From the NCBI GenBank assembly GCA_030407085.1, contig CM059582.1, positions 92,195,001-92,259,000 of the forward strand: a stretch of DNA of 64,000 bases, given 5' to 3'. This DNA comes from Trichopria drosophilae (lineage: Eukaryota; Arthropoda; Insecta; Hymenoptera; Diapriidae). Below are positions 11,082-22,411 of this stretch, piece after piece. Under the pieces are notes generated by a model. It was not told where the DNA came from. It did no database searches and saw nothing but the letters and a program-made list of their open reading frames with translations. The position numbers and the translations under genes are program-made. Within the stretch, counting starts at the first letter, position 1. Each line of letters opens with the position of its first letter.

Positions 11082-11731
11082 AACCCCCATGCCTGACCTG
11101 AATACTTTATGGAAGTCAAAGTACGAGGGTCAAACGAATATAAGGCGCAAAAAAAAAATCATTATAGGTCTATTTTCCCTAATGGAGTACATGTTGCCGG
11201 TTCAATCGCAATAAATTTCTTGCTGAACATAGTATAACTTAATCTAAACCGAATATACATGTTGACGGACAGTCTTGAAGTCAAGATCTTGCTGCACAGA
11301 ACGGATACTTATTAACTACCTACGCAAATTACAATCTAAATTTCTTAACTCTATTTTCTTCAGGGACAGACGCAAAGGTAATATTGAAGGGGACTATACA
11401 CGAAAGAAAGGTGGGGGAGCAATCAAATGGTTAGAGCGAAAGGTAATTCTGAAAGGGATAATCTAGTGGACCAGAAAATTTGGGGGCAATTCAGGAGCAA
11501 CTAAGTTTAGGGATAGGTTGAAAGAAAGTTGTGTGGTAAGGGCAGTTGGAGCAAACAAGGATGGCTGAAGAGAAAAAAAAATAAAAAAAATTAGTATCAA
11601 CTGATGAGTTTGAGGTGTCAGTGCGGTTGCGGTTTCCGGGGTCTAAGCCCTGGACGACGCGTTTCCAAGTTTGGAATCGGTGTTTCGACACGTTGGCTTT
11701 CCGGGGTTTTACGCGGCCGACCGACACTTCT
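11082..11731 (-). other. Gypsy 3' internal noncoding region
   Basis: Between the end of pol and the polypurine-like ATGGGGGTT. No further open frame with recognisable motif; an env-like gene is not visible. Confidence 0.6.
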
Positions 11732-12271
11732 TTATGGGGGAACCGATTCATAAATTTCCGCCGGGGGCGGTTTTCTAGGCCGCCCTCGTCGACGACGCGA
11801 TTCCTCTAATTCTGGAAAATCTACGCAAAGGGGAGGTGGATGCTGAACTTGGGATCGGGTTACTCTACGAGGGGATGGTATCTCTACTTCTTCTGGATAA
11901 TTTGGGATAGAAGTTTCAGGAGTTACGCGATTAGGGTTTATTGGAGGGTTGATAGGATCATCAATTGGGGGTTGATAGGGTTTAAGGTCTTTAATGTGTG
12001 CTCGGGGATTACGACGGCTTTCAGGATCTTCAATTTCGTATACAAGGGGGGAAAGGACTTTGATTATTTTATGGGGTCCGCTAAATTTGGATGCTAGTTT
12101 GGCGGCGAAGTTTTGGGCTCCAGAGGACAAAAACCTAATGCGTCGCATTACTAAGTCGCCTTCCTTAAACTGCACGTCTCTACGGGAACGATTATAATAG
12201 TGGGCTTGGCGCTTCGAAGACTGCTCAAGGTTCTTATGTACCCAATCGTGTATTAAGGGTAACCTCTTCAT
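11732..12271 (-). CDS. Gypsy pol C-terminal part (after integrase core)
   Basis: Continues the integrase frame after a single in-frame TGA at 12281-12283. It begins with a basic helix-rich region (RSRRDVQFKEGDLVMRR), followed by KFSGPHKIIKVLSPLVYEI, which matches the GPY/F-type module found after the integrase core in Gypsy elements. A Pro- and Arg-rich tail follows with RRRRGRPRKPP, an AT-hook-like word. In the intact element this region would bind DNA or chromatin as part of integrase. About 180 residues. The TGA is consistent with a CGA to TGA change. Confidence 0.8.
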   Translation of the reverse strand: MKRLPLIHDWVHKNLEQSSKRQAHYYNRSRRDVQFKEGDLVMRRIRFLSSGAQNFAAKLASKFSGPHKIIKVLSPLVYEIEDPESRRNPRAHIKDLKPYQPPIDDPINPPINPNRVTPETSIPNYPEEVEIPSPRRVTRSQVQHPPPLCVDFPELEESRRRRGRPRKPPPAEIYESVPP

Positions 12272-12280
12272 TCTTTCGTG

Positions 12281-13252
12281 TCAAATGGATGGATCGTTGG
12301 GAAGGATGGATGAAATGGGTATAGGCTGTTCGCGAAGGGTTTTCATGGGACGGGGATTTCTACCAAAATTTAAAAAGGCTGGGGTCATTCGGGTGGAGGC
12401 TTGAATGGCCGTATTTAGGGCAAAGCAAAATTCAGATAAGTGTGCGTCCCAGTCGCGATGATCTGCTGCAACAAACGTACTAATCATCGTTTTCAGGGCA
12501 CGGTTCACACGCTCTACTGGGTTAGCTTGGGCATGGTATGGGGGAATCGGGTTTATGGAGATACTATATTCACGCAAATGGTTCCGAATGTATCGATTGT
12601 CATATTGTTTCGCGTTGTCAGTCATGAAATATTTCGGACAACCCCATCGATTGATTATCAAATTATCAAACGCAGTCATTATGGCAAGAGCAGTCGCCGA
12701 ACGTAGGGGTTTAATCTCTACATACTTGGTAAACATATCCTGAAAGACCACGACGAAACAATTCTGGCGCTTACTTGGGGGAAAGGGACCCATTATATCA
12801 GAACTCACGGTCATCCAAGGGCCATCCGTGGTTCTCTCTCGCATCAGTCCTGCGGGAGATTGTTGCGAGACTTTTTGTCTCTGACAATCGGGACATCGGG
12901 AAACGAAACGGGCTACATCCTGGAAAATGCCGGGCCAGAAGAAATCTTGAATCACACGATGGTATGTTTTATCGATTCCCAAATGGCCGGCTTGAGGGCA
13001 ATTATGGGCATCGCTAAGGGCACGCAATCTGGACTCAAAGGGGAGGACTAACTTCCACGTATCTAAATCTGAAAGGGCTGGCTCGATAATGGGATGTGGC
13101 TTGTGGTAATAAATTTTGTCTTCGACAATTCGCCAATTGGGGTATTTGTTAGGATTAGCTCGAATGTTATTCATCTTTTGCAAAGACCATGGGTCTTTAG
13201 ATTCTCCAAGGGCGCAAAGAGCAGTAAGGATATCTTCGTACGTACGGGACAA
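12281..13252 (-). CDS. Gypsy integrase (zinc-binding domain and DDE core)
   Basis: The N-terminal zinc-binding module shows the His pair (AHNCPQAGHLG region) and CPDCQRQK. The catalytic core has the first Asp in SSDIMGPFPP, the second in FMTDNAKQY and the Glu in NPVERVNRALK, so the DDE triad is complete. The frame actually starts upstream near 13300 with the RNase H/connection end (HVVSDALSR), joined to the RT by a deletion. It ends at TGA 12281-12283, after which the C-terminal part continues in the same frame. The domain order RT, (RNase H), integrase is that of Gypsy, not Copia. Without RNase H the copy could not replicate alone. Confidence 0.88.
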   Translation of the reverse strand: MSRTYEDILTALCALGESKDPWSLQKMNNIRANPNKYPNWRIVEDKIYYHKPHPIIEPALSDLDTWKLVLPFESRLRALSDAHNCPQAGHLGIDKTYHRVIQDFFWPGIFQDVARFVSRCPDCQRQKVSQQSPAGLMRERTTDGPWMTVSSDIMGPFPPSKRQNCFVVVFQDMFTKYVEIKPLRSATALAIMTAFDNLIINRWGCPKYFMTDNAKQYDNRYIRNHLREYSISINPIPPYHAQANPVERVNRALKTMISTFVAADHRDWDAHLSEFCFALNTAIQASTRMTPAFLNFGRNPRPMKTLREQPIPISSILPNDPSI

Positions 13253-13293
13253 AGCATCGGAAACGACATGGAGGGCACCTTTACGATGTTTAA

Positions 13294-14460
13294 TTAGGGC
13301 GCTATTTTATCGGGATCTACTTTAAGGCCATCTCTATTTAATAAAAATCCTAAATACTTTACTTCGGTCCTGAAAAAGCTACTTTTTTCAAGATTCAGAT
13401 CTAATTGGGCATCACGCAATCGGGTCAAAACTAATTCTAAATAATACAAATGGTCAGCCTCATTGTCCGTCGCTATAATATCATCTAAGTATGCAAAAAC
13501 GTGCGGTACCCATGCCGGATCAATAAGGCGGTCCATCAATCTCTGAAAAGTGGCGGGGGCATTGGTCAAACCAAAGGGCATTCTTTTAAATTGGAAGAGA
13601 CCTCTACCGGGGACAGCAAACGCAGTTACTGGGCGACTCAATGGATCTACGGGGACTTGAAAATAAGTTTGGCTTAGATCTAACGTGGTTAATCAGGCGG
13701 CGCGACTTAATCCTGATAATATTCTATCCATATAGGGTAGGGGGTATGCGTCTTTTCTGGTGATTTTATTTAGATCGCGAAAATCCACGCAAAAACGAAA
13801 GGTATTATTAGACTTTCGGACAATCACTGGGTTTGACATCCAAGGGCTACTCGATGGCTCTATTATATCCTCTTGAATCATTTCATCGACAGATTCTTGC
13901 GCAACCTTCAGCATATATGGGGACAAAATTCGAGATTTCTGACGGATTGGAGGGTGATTTTGGGTATCGATACTTAACTGAGTAAGATTGGTAACGCTAA
14001 GGACAGGGGATACTCTGGGGGGACACAACCGGTGAATAAGGGCACGCAATTTGGGACGAGCTTGTTCGGAAACTTCTTGAAGTCCGGCAAGATTACAGAC
14101 AGCTTGTGCCGTTATTGTCACTTTAGTTTTGCTGAAGGGTTGAAATGGACCATTTGGCAACCTCCAAATCTTTTGTCCGTAATTGACGTTGAGATTGAAG
14201 AGACGTAAAAAATCCATTCCAAGGACACAAGGGTAACTCAAAGGGGCCACACGGAAGTCCAAGGATCGAGATTCGCCATTTAGGGACAAGAACAACGTAA
14301 CTACGCCAGTTAACGGTATTATTTCACCGTTTGCCACTTTAACTTGTTCTTGGGATTCACGAAGAAAGGGGGAAATCACATTAACGCATACTAAACCTAA
14401 AAAGGATCGAGTGGCACCAGAGTCAACTAAAGAGCAAAGGGGGGTGCCATTCAATTTCAT
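13294..14460 (-). pseudogene. Gypsy protease and reverse transcriptase, interrupted
   Basis: The aspartic protease motif is LVDSGATRSF near the start, with VLGMDFL about 80 residues on. The RT follows with SPWMSNPVIVRKSNNTFRFCVDFRDLN, an in-frame TGA at 13693-13695, RMPFGLTNAPATFQRL and the catalytic YLDDII. The frame breaks at 13294 just after VDPDKIAP, where the thumb and RNase H should continue. Downstream sequence picks up at the end of RNase H, so roughly 200 codons are missing. The link from gag is out of frame near 14460, either a programmed shift or damage. The TGA again fits a CGA to TGA change. Confidence 0.88.
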
Positions 14461-14589
14461 GCATAGGAAAGGACGGATCTAACTCTAGATCAGCAATGGT
14501 GGGAACACTATTGTGGGTCGCAATTGATTTCACAAGTTGAAAATCTAAATCATCAGGGGGGGAGGGGGGATGGGATTCTTTCCCCCCCT

Positions 14590-15414
14590 TTATTGGTTTC
14601 CCGGACGCGTTCTGGCACACCTAGGACACGAATTACTATTTACGCCGGGATACCCGCATACCCAACAAAAATAACCTAACGGAATAGGGCATTCTCGATA
14701 GATGTGACCGATCTGCTTGCAATTGAAGCAGCGTACCCTAGAACTGATGGGGGAAGATGGGGGCCCAAATTTATTTACATTATTCTTTAGCAAAGAGGGG
14801 ATTCGAGAGTTTTCGTTATTGGGTAAAGTATTTGATTTTCGTGGTGGGGGTTGCGATGGTGATCGCGGGAGTGGTGAGGGTCGGTATTGTGGTTGGTAGC
14901 GAGGAGGAGGGGAAGGTGCCTGAAATCTATCTGTTGGTGGAGGGCGTGGTTCACTGATTGGGGCTACTTGCGGAGGAGGAGGAGGTGAAGTGGCAGGGGG
15001 TAAAGGTGCCTCCTCTTTTGATACTATTTTGGTGGCTACTAATTTCTCCTTCCGTTTTTGAGATGGGACGTAAGCAAACGAGGGGAAAATAGACTGAGAT
15101 GCAGAGGGAGGGGGTCGATACCATTTCTCTTGACTGTCCAGCCCTTCAAATTGATGGCATAGTCGGAGCAGCTCAGAAAAACTGGTTATCAGATCTCTAT
15201 CTATTCTACGAGCTAAGGAAGGACGCAAATTCTGGACGCACAAATCTATTTGTTCGCTAAGGGGTGGGGGAACAGACAGCATCGCAAATGGGCTTCTGAG
15301 AGCTACGAGATAATCCCTGACCAGTTCATCTGGTCCCTGAGTACGAAGGATTATCTCACGCTTTATACTTTCCTCTAAGTTTCGTTGACCAAACGCTTCT
15401 CGGAAGAAACGCAC
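14590..15414 (-). CDS. Gypsy gag (C-terminal two thirds) with zinc knuckles
   Basis: The start given is a GTG inside the reading frame; the real gag start lies upstream and is lost. The first 100 residues include WYRP- and LRSPFAML-type capsid sequence with a conserved Q-x-x-I-x-x-C-V region. A Pro-rich linker follows. The C-terminus has the CCHC knuckle CFNCKQIGHIYREC and a second Cys pair (CWVCGYPG... CPRC). Gag would package the element RNA. Stop codons and a palindromic insertion break the upstream part (15415-15571). Confidence 0.82.
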   Translation of the reverse strand: MRFFREAFGQRNLEESIKREIILRTQGPDELVRDYLVALRSPFAMLSVPPPLSEQIDLCVQNLRPSLARRIDRDLITSFSELLRLCHQFEGLDSQEKWYRPPPSASQSIFPSFAYVPSQKRKEKLVATKIVSKEEAPLPPATSPPPPPQVAPISEPRPPPTDRFQAPSPPPRYQPQYRPSPLPRSPSQPPPRKSNTLPNNENSRIPSLLKNNVNKFGPPSSPISSRVRCFNCKQIGHIYRECPIPLGYFCWVCGYPGVNSNSCPRCARTRPGNQ

Positions 15415-15571
15415 AAAACCTTTATACTAGTTCCAACTGGACTAGTTGTGGGTTATACTAGTACCAGTTGAGCGCTCGACCTTGGAATGCTTCTGGGAGG
15501 GCACGCAAAAGCTCATCTTCCATTATCTCACGACTTTTAGCATATTCTGTTAATTTGACGAGGAAGGTTTC
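15415..15571 (-). pseudogene. Broken gag segment joined to the 5' LTR
   Basis: From 15571 inward the minus strand is gag coding (KSREIMEDELLRALPEAF), then TAG codons appear within a small inverted-repeat insertion at about 15420-15475 made of TACTAGT and CAACTGG words. The LTR boundary at 15572 touches coding sequence directly, so the leader and gag start were deleted. Confidence 0.6.
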
Positions 15572-16420
15572 CGCAGTTTAACTAAACACTGAATAAAAAA
15601 CAAAAAAAAGAAATTTAATGTGCTAGCACTAATAAAAACGCAAAATATAATTGAAACCGCAAAGAAAAAAAGCAAAAGTGAATCAAGTCGCAAAATCTAC
15701 TCAAAAGCTCGCAAAAACGCAAAAACGCAAAAGTAAGTGTTCTAACTCGTTGACGACCTGTACCTTGACCCCAAAATTACCCCTTCCCTTAACCGCGAAT
15801 ATTCCCGAAAATTCCTTCGCGAATATCGATAACTACGAGTGGAAGAAGGACAAACGAGGAAAAGATATAGGGGAAAATGCGAACAATTAACTGTGGAAAA
15901 ATCAATTAGCGGCTCTCAACTAATTCTTTCATGCAGCATGGGTGCGGGCATAGGTGAAAGTACTGAGGCCGAATGGCTACCCCTGCGAATCGACGACCGT
16001 CGACACTGCGCAACAAGGAACATTACTTGTGCGAGAGAGAGGGAGACTCCACACCTATTGCTTACGCAGACCAATGCAAATTTGAATTGAACGTATTGTA
16101 CTACGCCTACTAGCTCAACTATCGCCAACACTGAGTCGACTTGGATGCTGTGTGCGTTAGTGACGTCACGAAAGAGTTACGAGTAGCACCAACATATTAA
16201 TCGAAAGAGACCGCAAGAAAACAATAATACAAATATACTTTAATTATGTATTAAACATATTCGAAATTGGAAAAGGACAAGGCTATATGTTAACAAAGGA
16301 CAAACAAAATATTCTTAATTACCGATAATCGAGACGAGAATTTACTTTCATTAACTCATTAGAAGAAACAATTCTATATTAATTTCAGGTAACAGGACAG
16401 ATTGACGAATTTTCGTCACA
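15572..16420 (-). repeat. Gypsy 5' LTR
   Basis: Pair of 10233-11081. Ends on the coding strand with AGTTAAACTGC before broken gag. Confidence 0.8.
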
Positions 16421-16429
16421 AAGCAATGA

Positions 16430-17054
16430 CCTTAAATCATTTAGATCAAAATCATAGGAAAACATTATGTTATATCGAAAGTGTAATACATTTTTGCAAT
16501 TTTGTAATTGTATAAAATCCTGTTCATTCTGAATATGTATGCAAGTTGTCAAATCATTGTTATGCTTATGTTTCACACAAAAGTTCTGAATAAGTATGTA
16601 ACATACGCAATGCGATTGCTAGATCTTAACGCTACGTGACAAGAACATTTAGAAGATTATAGTAACTATCTCTGAGTGCACTACATCTGTTACAAGTATG
16701 CAAATCAAAGTAGTGTCATATTATCATGTAATGTACTAGTAGTAAGTATGGCATACCCAAACTGGTATTTCAAAAACATAATTTTTTTTAACAATTTTGT
16801 TATTGTTGTATAAAGTCTGGTGCAAGCTTAATACGTATGCAAATTGTCAAATCATTGTTATTTAATCATACATTTCAAGAGAAAGTAAGTTGCATACATG
16901 AATCGATTGTTCAGAAATGGTTAACTTTTTTATAATTTAATTTTGAGTATGCCAATAACTTAAAATTTTCAAAATGTATGCAATTCTTTCTCTTATATAT
17001 ATATATTTTGTCTGACAGTCAGTGAAAACGGCATACACGAATTAATCATTCCAA
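16430..17054. repeat. Irregular TATGCA-word tract next to the right inverted arm
   Basis: GTATGCAA, GTATGGCATAC and GCATACAT words recur as in the left flank (7500-8240). They form a diverged inner part of the inverted repeat. Confidence 0.6.
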
Positions 17055-17468
17055 GTTATTCGAAAAAATTTTGCAGTTTAAAAAATCACCACAAACACAT
17101 GTGCACGCTGAAATCGTATGCAAAGTTCTTTTTCGTGATTTTCATATCAACAAACAGAAGATTGCGAAATATCATACACGAAGCCATTGTTCGAAATGCT
17201 TATTTTTTTCGCAGGATAAAAAATTATTCAGAATTTCCTGCACATGGAAATCGTATGCAAATTAGTTCTTGCTGGGTACTTTCTGATAACGTTTAAGAAT
17301 AAAATTTGGCATACGCTAACTAATCGTTCAAAAACACAAGTTTTTATTACAAACAGTTATTACGTTTGCAACACCGCTGCAGTCGAATGTGGATTAATTA
17401 TTCGCTTAAAGTTCATGAAATACCCATACAACTTCCCCATTTAATTTGCATACGCGAAGAAATCAGTC
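17055..17468. repeat. Inverted repeat arm, right
   Basis: Inverse of 7496-7915. Ends GAAATCAGTC at 17468. Confidence 0.8.
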
Positions 17469-17479
17469 TAATAGGTCTT

Positions 17480-17887
17480 ATAGCAGGATGGGATTTTTGG
17501 GCATATCTGGAACTACACCAAGAGGAATGTCATGTGCAGACGAAATGTTGGCAAAAAAAAAGAAGAAAAATGGACATGTAGGAGCTGTTATGTCACTCTT
17601 CCGGAAGAAAAACAAAAACAGTTTCAACGTTTGACAAACGTCCACATTACAACCCCTGAAGGAACAATCATTGACTGCAGTTTCTGCCAATAATGAATAC
17701 TGACATCAGACCAGCTACAAGATGCATCAGATGTCTAAACAGGCATATAAGACGGATAAAAGATCGCGAAATTGGCAAACCGAAACAAGCACACAAAATA
17801 ATTACGAAATTTAAAACACGCTCTAGCCCACACAATATAATTATACCGGGTCCTGAAAGCGAAGACGGGGGCATCAACGATTTATAA
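17480..17887 (+). pseudogene. Unrecognised Cys-rich coding remnant
   Basis: After a TATAG acceptor-like site a frame opens with QDGIFGHIW and contains KWTCRSCY, a downstream DCSFC and several other Cys, suggesting a zinc ribbon. It closes at TAA near 17690. A second frame (17693-17887) with TRCIRCLNRHIRR and a basic then acidic tail ends at TAA. The two may be consecutive exons or a frameshifted single exon. The segment starts directly outside the inverted repeat end, so it may belong to a gene interrupted by the 10-kb insertion. No family recognised. Confidence 0.35.
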
Positions 17888-18009
17888 TACTCCAATGTAA
17901 TTGTTAATATAAATAAAGAAATCGTTACACGGCATTATACATCAATTACTTATGAAAATTATCAACAAAAAAATCAAATTCTGAATTGAAAACTACAAAC
18001 GAAATTGTA

Positions 18010-18420
18010 TTAAAAATAACGCAGATTAATGTTAATCTGACGACAACAAATGATGAATTATTGAAACAAAATTTTAGTAAAAATAACGCAGATTAATGGT
18101 AATCTGACAATTACAAATCAAAAATCATAAATATTATTATATAAATTAATCAACGCAACGAACAAATTACTATATCACACTAATGATAAAAATGACACAA
18201 TACGAATAAATATTTATAACATGCAGATTATATTTAATCTGACGAGATACAAAGCAAAATGTTATTTACAAAAAGAAAAACAAATTATTATAAAACACAC
18301 ATCAATCCGGATCTATCGACATATAAAATGTAAAAATCTCGCAATTGAAAATGTTTCCTCAAAGTATATAAAATGTCAAAACTCAGTCATAGATTAATGT
18401 TAGGCTTGATATGATGAACA
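18010..18420. repeat. Irregular GATTAATGTTAATC-word tract
   Basis: Four or more variants of AGATTAATGTTAATCTGAC occur at about 18022, 18089, 18225 and 18391, each close to palindromic. Nothing else is seen to 18761. Confidence 0.6.
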
Positions 18421-18761
18421 CAGCGAGACATATTTAAACTTTCGTAAGAACTATGTTCACGGTTTCCTTAGGGCTTATCGCAGCAACATACAAACGAAAA
18501 GGAAATAAATGAGAAAGCACTTTCAAATGTTTAGCAACTTATTATTTTACATGTTGCATAACGATTTTACTAACAAAAACACCATGCTTAAAATAATATA
18601 ATGTAAGTGTCAAAAACTACCATTCGAGCACAAAAAAAAAACAAACAATCACAGCGATTTTCCTGACGGATTGCACTAACCATCTACTAACTAATAGTAA
18701 CATGCAAATTAACACACCGAGTGAAGTAAACTGGAGTACCAGTTCTGACCAACGAGAGGGG

Positions 18762-20309
18762 TGTTACGTGCCCGTAACTGCCAGAGTACATAAGAACAAC
18801 CGATTATAAGAAACCTGACTTACCGAATGCAGTTGCCAAAAGAACAGATATTAAATACAAGGAATTTACGCACAGCGACATCTATTGTTGATGCTAACAA
18901 ACTAACATGCTCTTTCACCAGCTAGGTAACTTGACTAAACAGAGAGAAAAATCTGACGTATCGATCCCAGCCGATAGATCCCGAACCGATACCTTTACCC
19001 ATAGATCACAGATTTATAAGTTAACTATATTACCGACAAGCATACATATTGGTAGAAAACCGCAAAAACTTGCGAACATATAAAAAGCAATAAAACAAAC
19101 ACTTTTATAAATAAAAATCCTTAAAAAGAATAACTTTATTAATTTTTCTCAATAAAACAATATTATCTAGGACAAACCACTTCCAATGCTTAATTAACAA
19201 ATTCTGCATGTATTATTAACAATAACGAGTTACCAAATTAACTAGTCATGTTATCATCAATTCTCTTTATTTGCGTATAGATGTATATTTCTTAAAACTA
19301 CTATTTTCGAATTAATTATTTAAAGCAATATAAGCGATAATGGCAATCTTTAATATCTGTTCTTCACGTAGGTTAAATTATAAAATAGTAACAAAATAGA
19401 ACATCTAATTTTGTAGAAAACATTGTCAATTTGCACAAATAATTAACGAAGCATGGCTTTTGTGTACATTAAAATACTTAAAAATCAATGTTCATAAGCA
19501 AATAATAATCGACATGTTAATTAAATCAATTCCTCGATGGTATAAATATATTTATCAACATCAAAACTAATTTTGCAAATTACTCTGTAATGTTTGTGCA
19601 AATCACAGAAAGCATTTTGTAAAAACTTCAATTATCGATCGAAATTATATTTTCAACAGATTAATGTTTTTAACAAATTCTAGAAAAATTGGTCACAAAA
19701 AAATCACTGAAGCTCCTTTCACGTTTCCAACCTTCAACTTCTCCACTCTACCAAAAAACATCGAGTTGGAAATGATATAAATTACAAACTGTAAAAACCA
19801 ATAAATTAAATTTTACCTCCAAAACAATTTGGTAAATTTTATTACTTTCGTCATCTCTCCTTGTCCAACAGCCTCCGTTCAAATACGAACCACGGATCGT
19901 CCCTTCGGGATGATCCTCCATTTGAGCGACCTAAGTTGGTGCCTCTGTTTGGGAAGCCCTAATTAGGGACGTTTCAACGGAAAGTGCAACCTTTGTTACA
20001 TATAAGAATTTGATATCCGCCGAAGTTGGGTATTGAGCGGACATTGCGGCTCGAGGTTCAGAGACTCGAGCATCGACGGCGATTGGTCGCACCGCGAAAT
20101 TCATGCGCGCACCTTCGTTCGCTTTAGCGCACCCTTCGAGTGCTGGACGTCTACGTCATTATAAAGAGATATCCAATAAAGTTACTATTCTTAATCAGAC
20201 TTTCCATTTTAATAGTGCAGTCGGTAGGCGATCGGAGATCCGCCTATAATAGATCTCCTGGTGTCAGAAACCTGAGTTTTGCTACACCGAAATTCCCCCT
20301 TACGTAACA
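18762..20309. mobile_element. Possible solo LTR
   Basis: The segment starts TGTTACGT and ends ACGTAACA, the inverted dinucleotide ends expected of an LTR. Near its right end are ATATAAAG-like and AATAAAG signals and a GC-richer stretch (19900-20300), as in LTR R/U5 regions. No coding capacity is visible over 1.5 kb. No target duplication was found (flanks AGGGG and AATG), so this stays tentative. Confidence 0.35.
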
Positions 20310-20311
20310 AA

Positions 20312-20528
20312 TGTGTTTTCTGAAACGGTTTAAGCATATGCAGAATATGTTTTCTCTTATTTAAATGTTATAGGGAAAATCGGTTTTTGCTATAAATATT
20401 GAAATTTAAAAACATATTCTTACTACATGCATTAAATAAGTAAAAATGCATTTTTACTATAAATATTGAATAAGTAAAATCATATTATCTATGTGCAAAA
20501 GGCGATTCAGAAAACACACTCAGAACCA
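20312..20528. mobile_element. 217-bp MITE-like element
   Basis: The ends TGTGTTTTCTGAA and TTCAGAAAACACA are exact inverse copies. The interior is AT-rich with internal near-palindromes (TATAAATATTGAA). It lies two bases from the putative solo LTR. Confidence 0.5.
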
Positions 20529-22113
20529 CATATTCTTTTTTTTATAGTTTTCTGTAGTCTTTTTCGGCAGGGAACTGAGTACCAAAAGTAAAAACTTTTA
20601 TTCGTAATACAAATGCAACAATTATTTTAATATACGTCTCTTCAGGCCCTTCAGGGAGAGTATTTCTTATTTGTTTTTGTGTGTAAACTAACTTTTGTCT
20701 TCACTCTTTTTTGTAAATTATTTTATACTCGGCCTCCTTGTGGTCTTCGTGACACATGAGTTGTTAAATAAATCATCTGCCGCTTATTAGCGTTAACAAA
20801 ATGGACTTGAAAATCGTGGTTTCTGATATTAACATCCAAATTCAGTTAACATTTCCTCATGATTGATTGGATGAAATGGCACGATATTAAAAATATGATA
20901 TATGAAATTTTTGCACGATAAGGATTCATTAAGTATTTCATTACATATATTTTCTTGATAGAATCGTCTATTTCAGAAATGCTTGGTCAATCATTGAACA
21001 TACCTAAAACTACAAGATAGTAGGCTACAAACTAGTCCTATTTGAAATACTAGTATTTTCGGTTTTCTGTATAGAGTCTGTAAAGGACATACAGCAGATA
21101 CGGAGACGCATCGAAAATTTAATTATAAAATAAAATTATGAAGAGATATGCATATATGATACCTATATATAAGATACCTATATATGCATGTATAATTTTC
21201 TTCGGCTGATTGCAACTTTCGCAGTCAATAGCAAGTGGCGTTTCATTGAAAGCGGCCAATCAGGAGGTACGTAGATTTAACATGGGTTTCCCTATCCGCA
21301 CTTCCGCGTGACCCCTGTATATAGGCCTGTTGTAGTTATATAGCAACCAATGGGAGACTGGAACCGAAAGATTGTCAATTTGTTTCCGGAGCAATGGCAT
21401 TAAAAAGAAGTTACTTCAAAATAAATTTGTAAATGAAGGAAAATTTGTTACCGTAAAAGATCTCGCAAATATGGAACAATTTGACAAGCGCGATATAGCA
21501 GTAATGAAATAAAGAATGTTTGCCAACTTCTTAATAATGAAGGTTAGCATTAAATTGCATTCTTCAATTACTTATTTCTGACATGTGTCATAATAAATAG
21601 ACAAGGAATAAATATACCAAGTACTATGAATACCCAATTACTATGAATTCATATAAAATATAATATTAAAAATTCATTTGACAGTATCATGTACAAAAAA
21701 ATAACGATATTACAATTTTAATTTATAATTAACATTACGAAGTGTCTAGATCCAAGTACGTTTCCCGTATTTTGCATGATATATCATATGGAGAGGTCCC
21801 GTTTCGAACCTAATACGTTATAATCTTTCAAAACATGATTTCTTGTGTCACTTTTGATATATTTGACTTATTAGACTAGGTTTTTATCATGTTCAGCATT
21901 TTATAATAAAATATGAATTTATTTCTCGGGTTGATCGATGAACTGACTTGTAAGCAGAAAAATTAAGTAATACAATGTGTTGTCGATGTACAACTTTTAA
22001 GTAGTTAAAGTGAAGGAAAAGGTATTTAGTGTTGTCGCGTTAGACAAGAAATATTAAAACGCCACAAGAGAAGCTCTCGGTTCGATCGTTTCTTGTCTTG
22101 GATAGTGTCAGTT
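20529..22113. other. No gene seen
   Basis: AT-rich DNA with a moderately GC-rich island around 21200-21400 that shows no credible coding frame. Confidence 0.5.
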
Positions 22114-22342
22114 AAATTAAATAATAATTAATAATATTTCTTGGTGTTACAGGTTAATTAACTAATAATATAAAAATTTCTTTAATTAACATAATTTTTT
22201 GGCTTTCGATTGAAAACACGAAGATGGTAAAAAGATGAACAACAATTATGTTGCTATTTTCAACGATTATTGTGATTTTTATCATTGGATATCAAATATA
22301 TATACGTACTGGATAACGATATTCCGTTACCGAATAATAGTC

Positions 22343-22411
<69 letters not shown>

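Larger units (their letters stand above)
10233..16420 (-). mobile_element. Gypsy-type LTR retrotransposon, internally deleted
   Basis: Two 849-bp direct repeats flank minus-strand gag, protease-RT and integrase. LTR 5' end on the coding strand is TGTGACGAAAATTCG. A purine-rich ATGGGGGTT lies just inside the 3' LTR. The 5' LTR runs straight into mid-gag, so the primer-binding site and gag start are missing. RNase H is deleted and two in-frame TGA codons interrupt pol. The LTRs differ at about 16 sites. No convincing target duplication was found. Confidence 0.85.
7496..17468. mobile_element. 10-kb segment bounded by about 400-bp inverted repeats
   Basis: The outer ends are GACTGATTTCTTCGCG and its exact complement. 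No target duplication is clear (flanks AATGT and TAATA). The interior holds an acidic exon remnant (9589-9726), irregular repeats and a Gypsy element on the minus strand (10233-16420). It could be a large DNA transposon that later received the Gypsy insertion, or two copies of a smaller element lying in inverse. Confidence 0.55.

Noticed and set aside
11600..11640. CTGATGAG word on the plus strand
   Set aside because: No GAAA partner with a stem II; lies in the 3' region of the Gypsy element.
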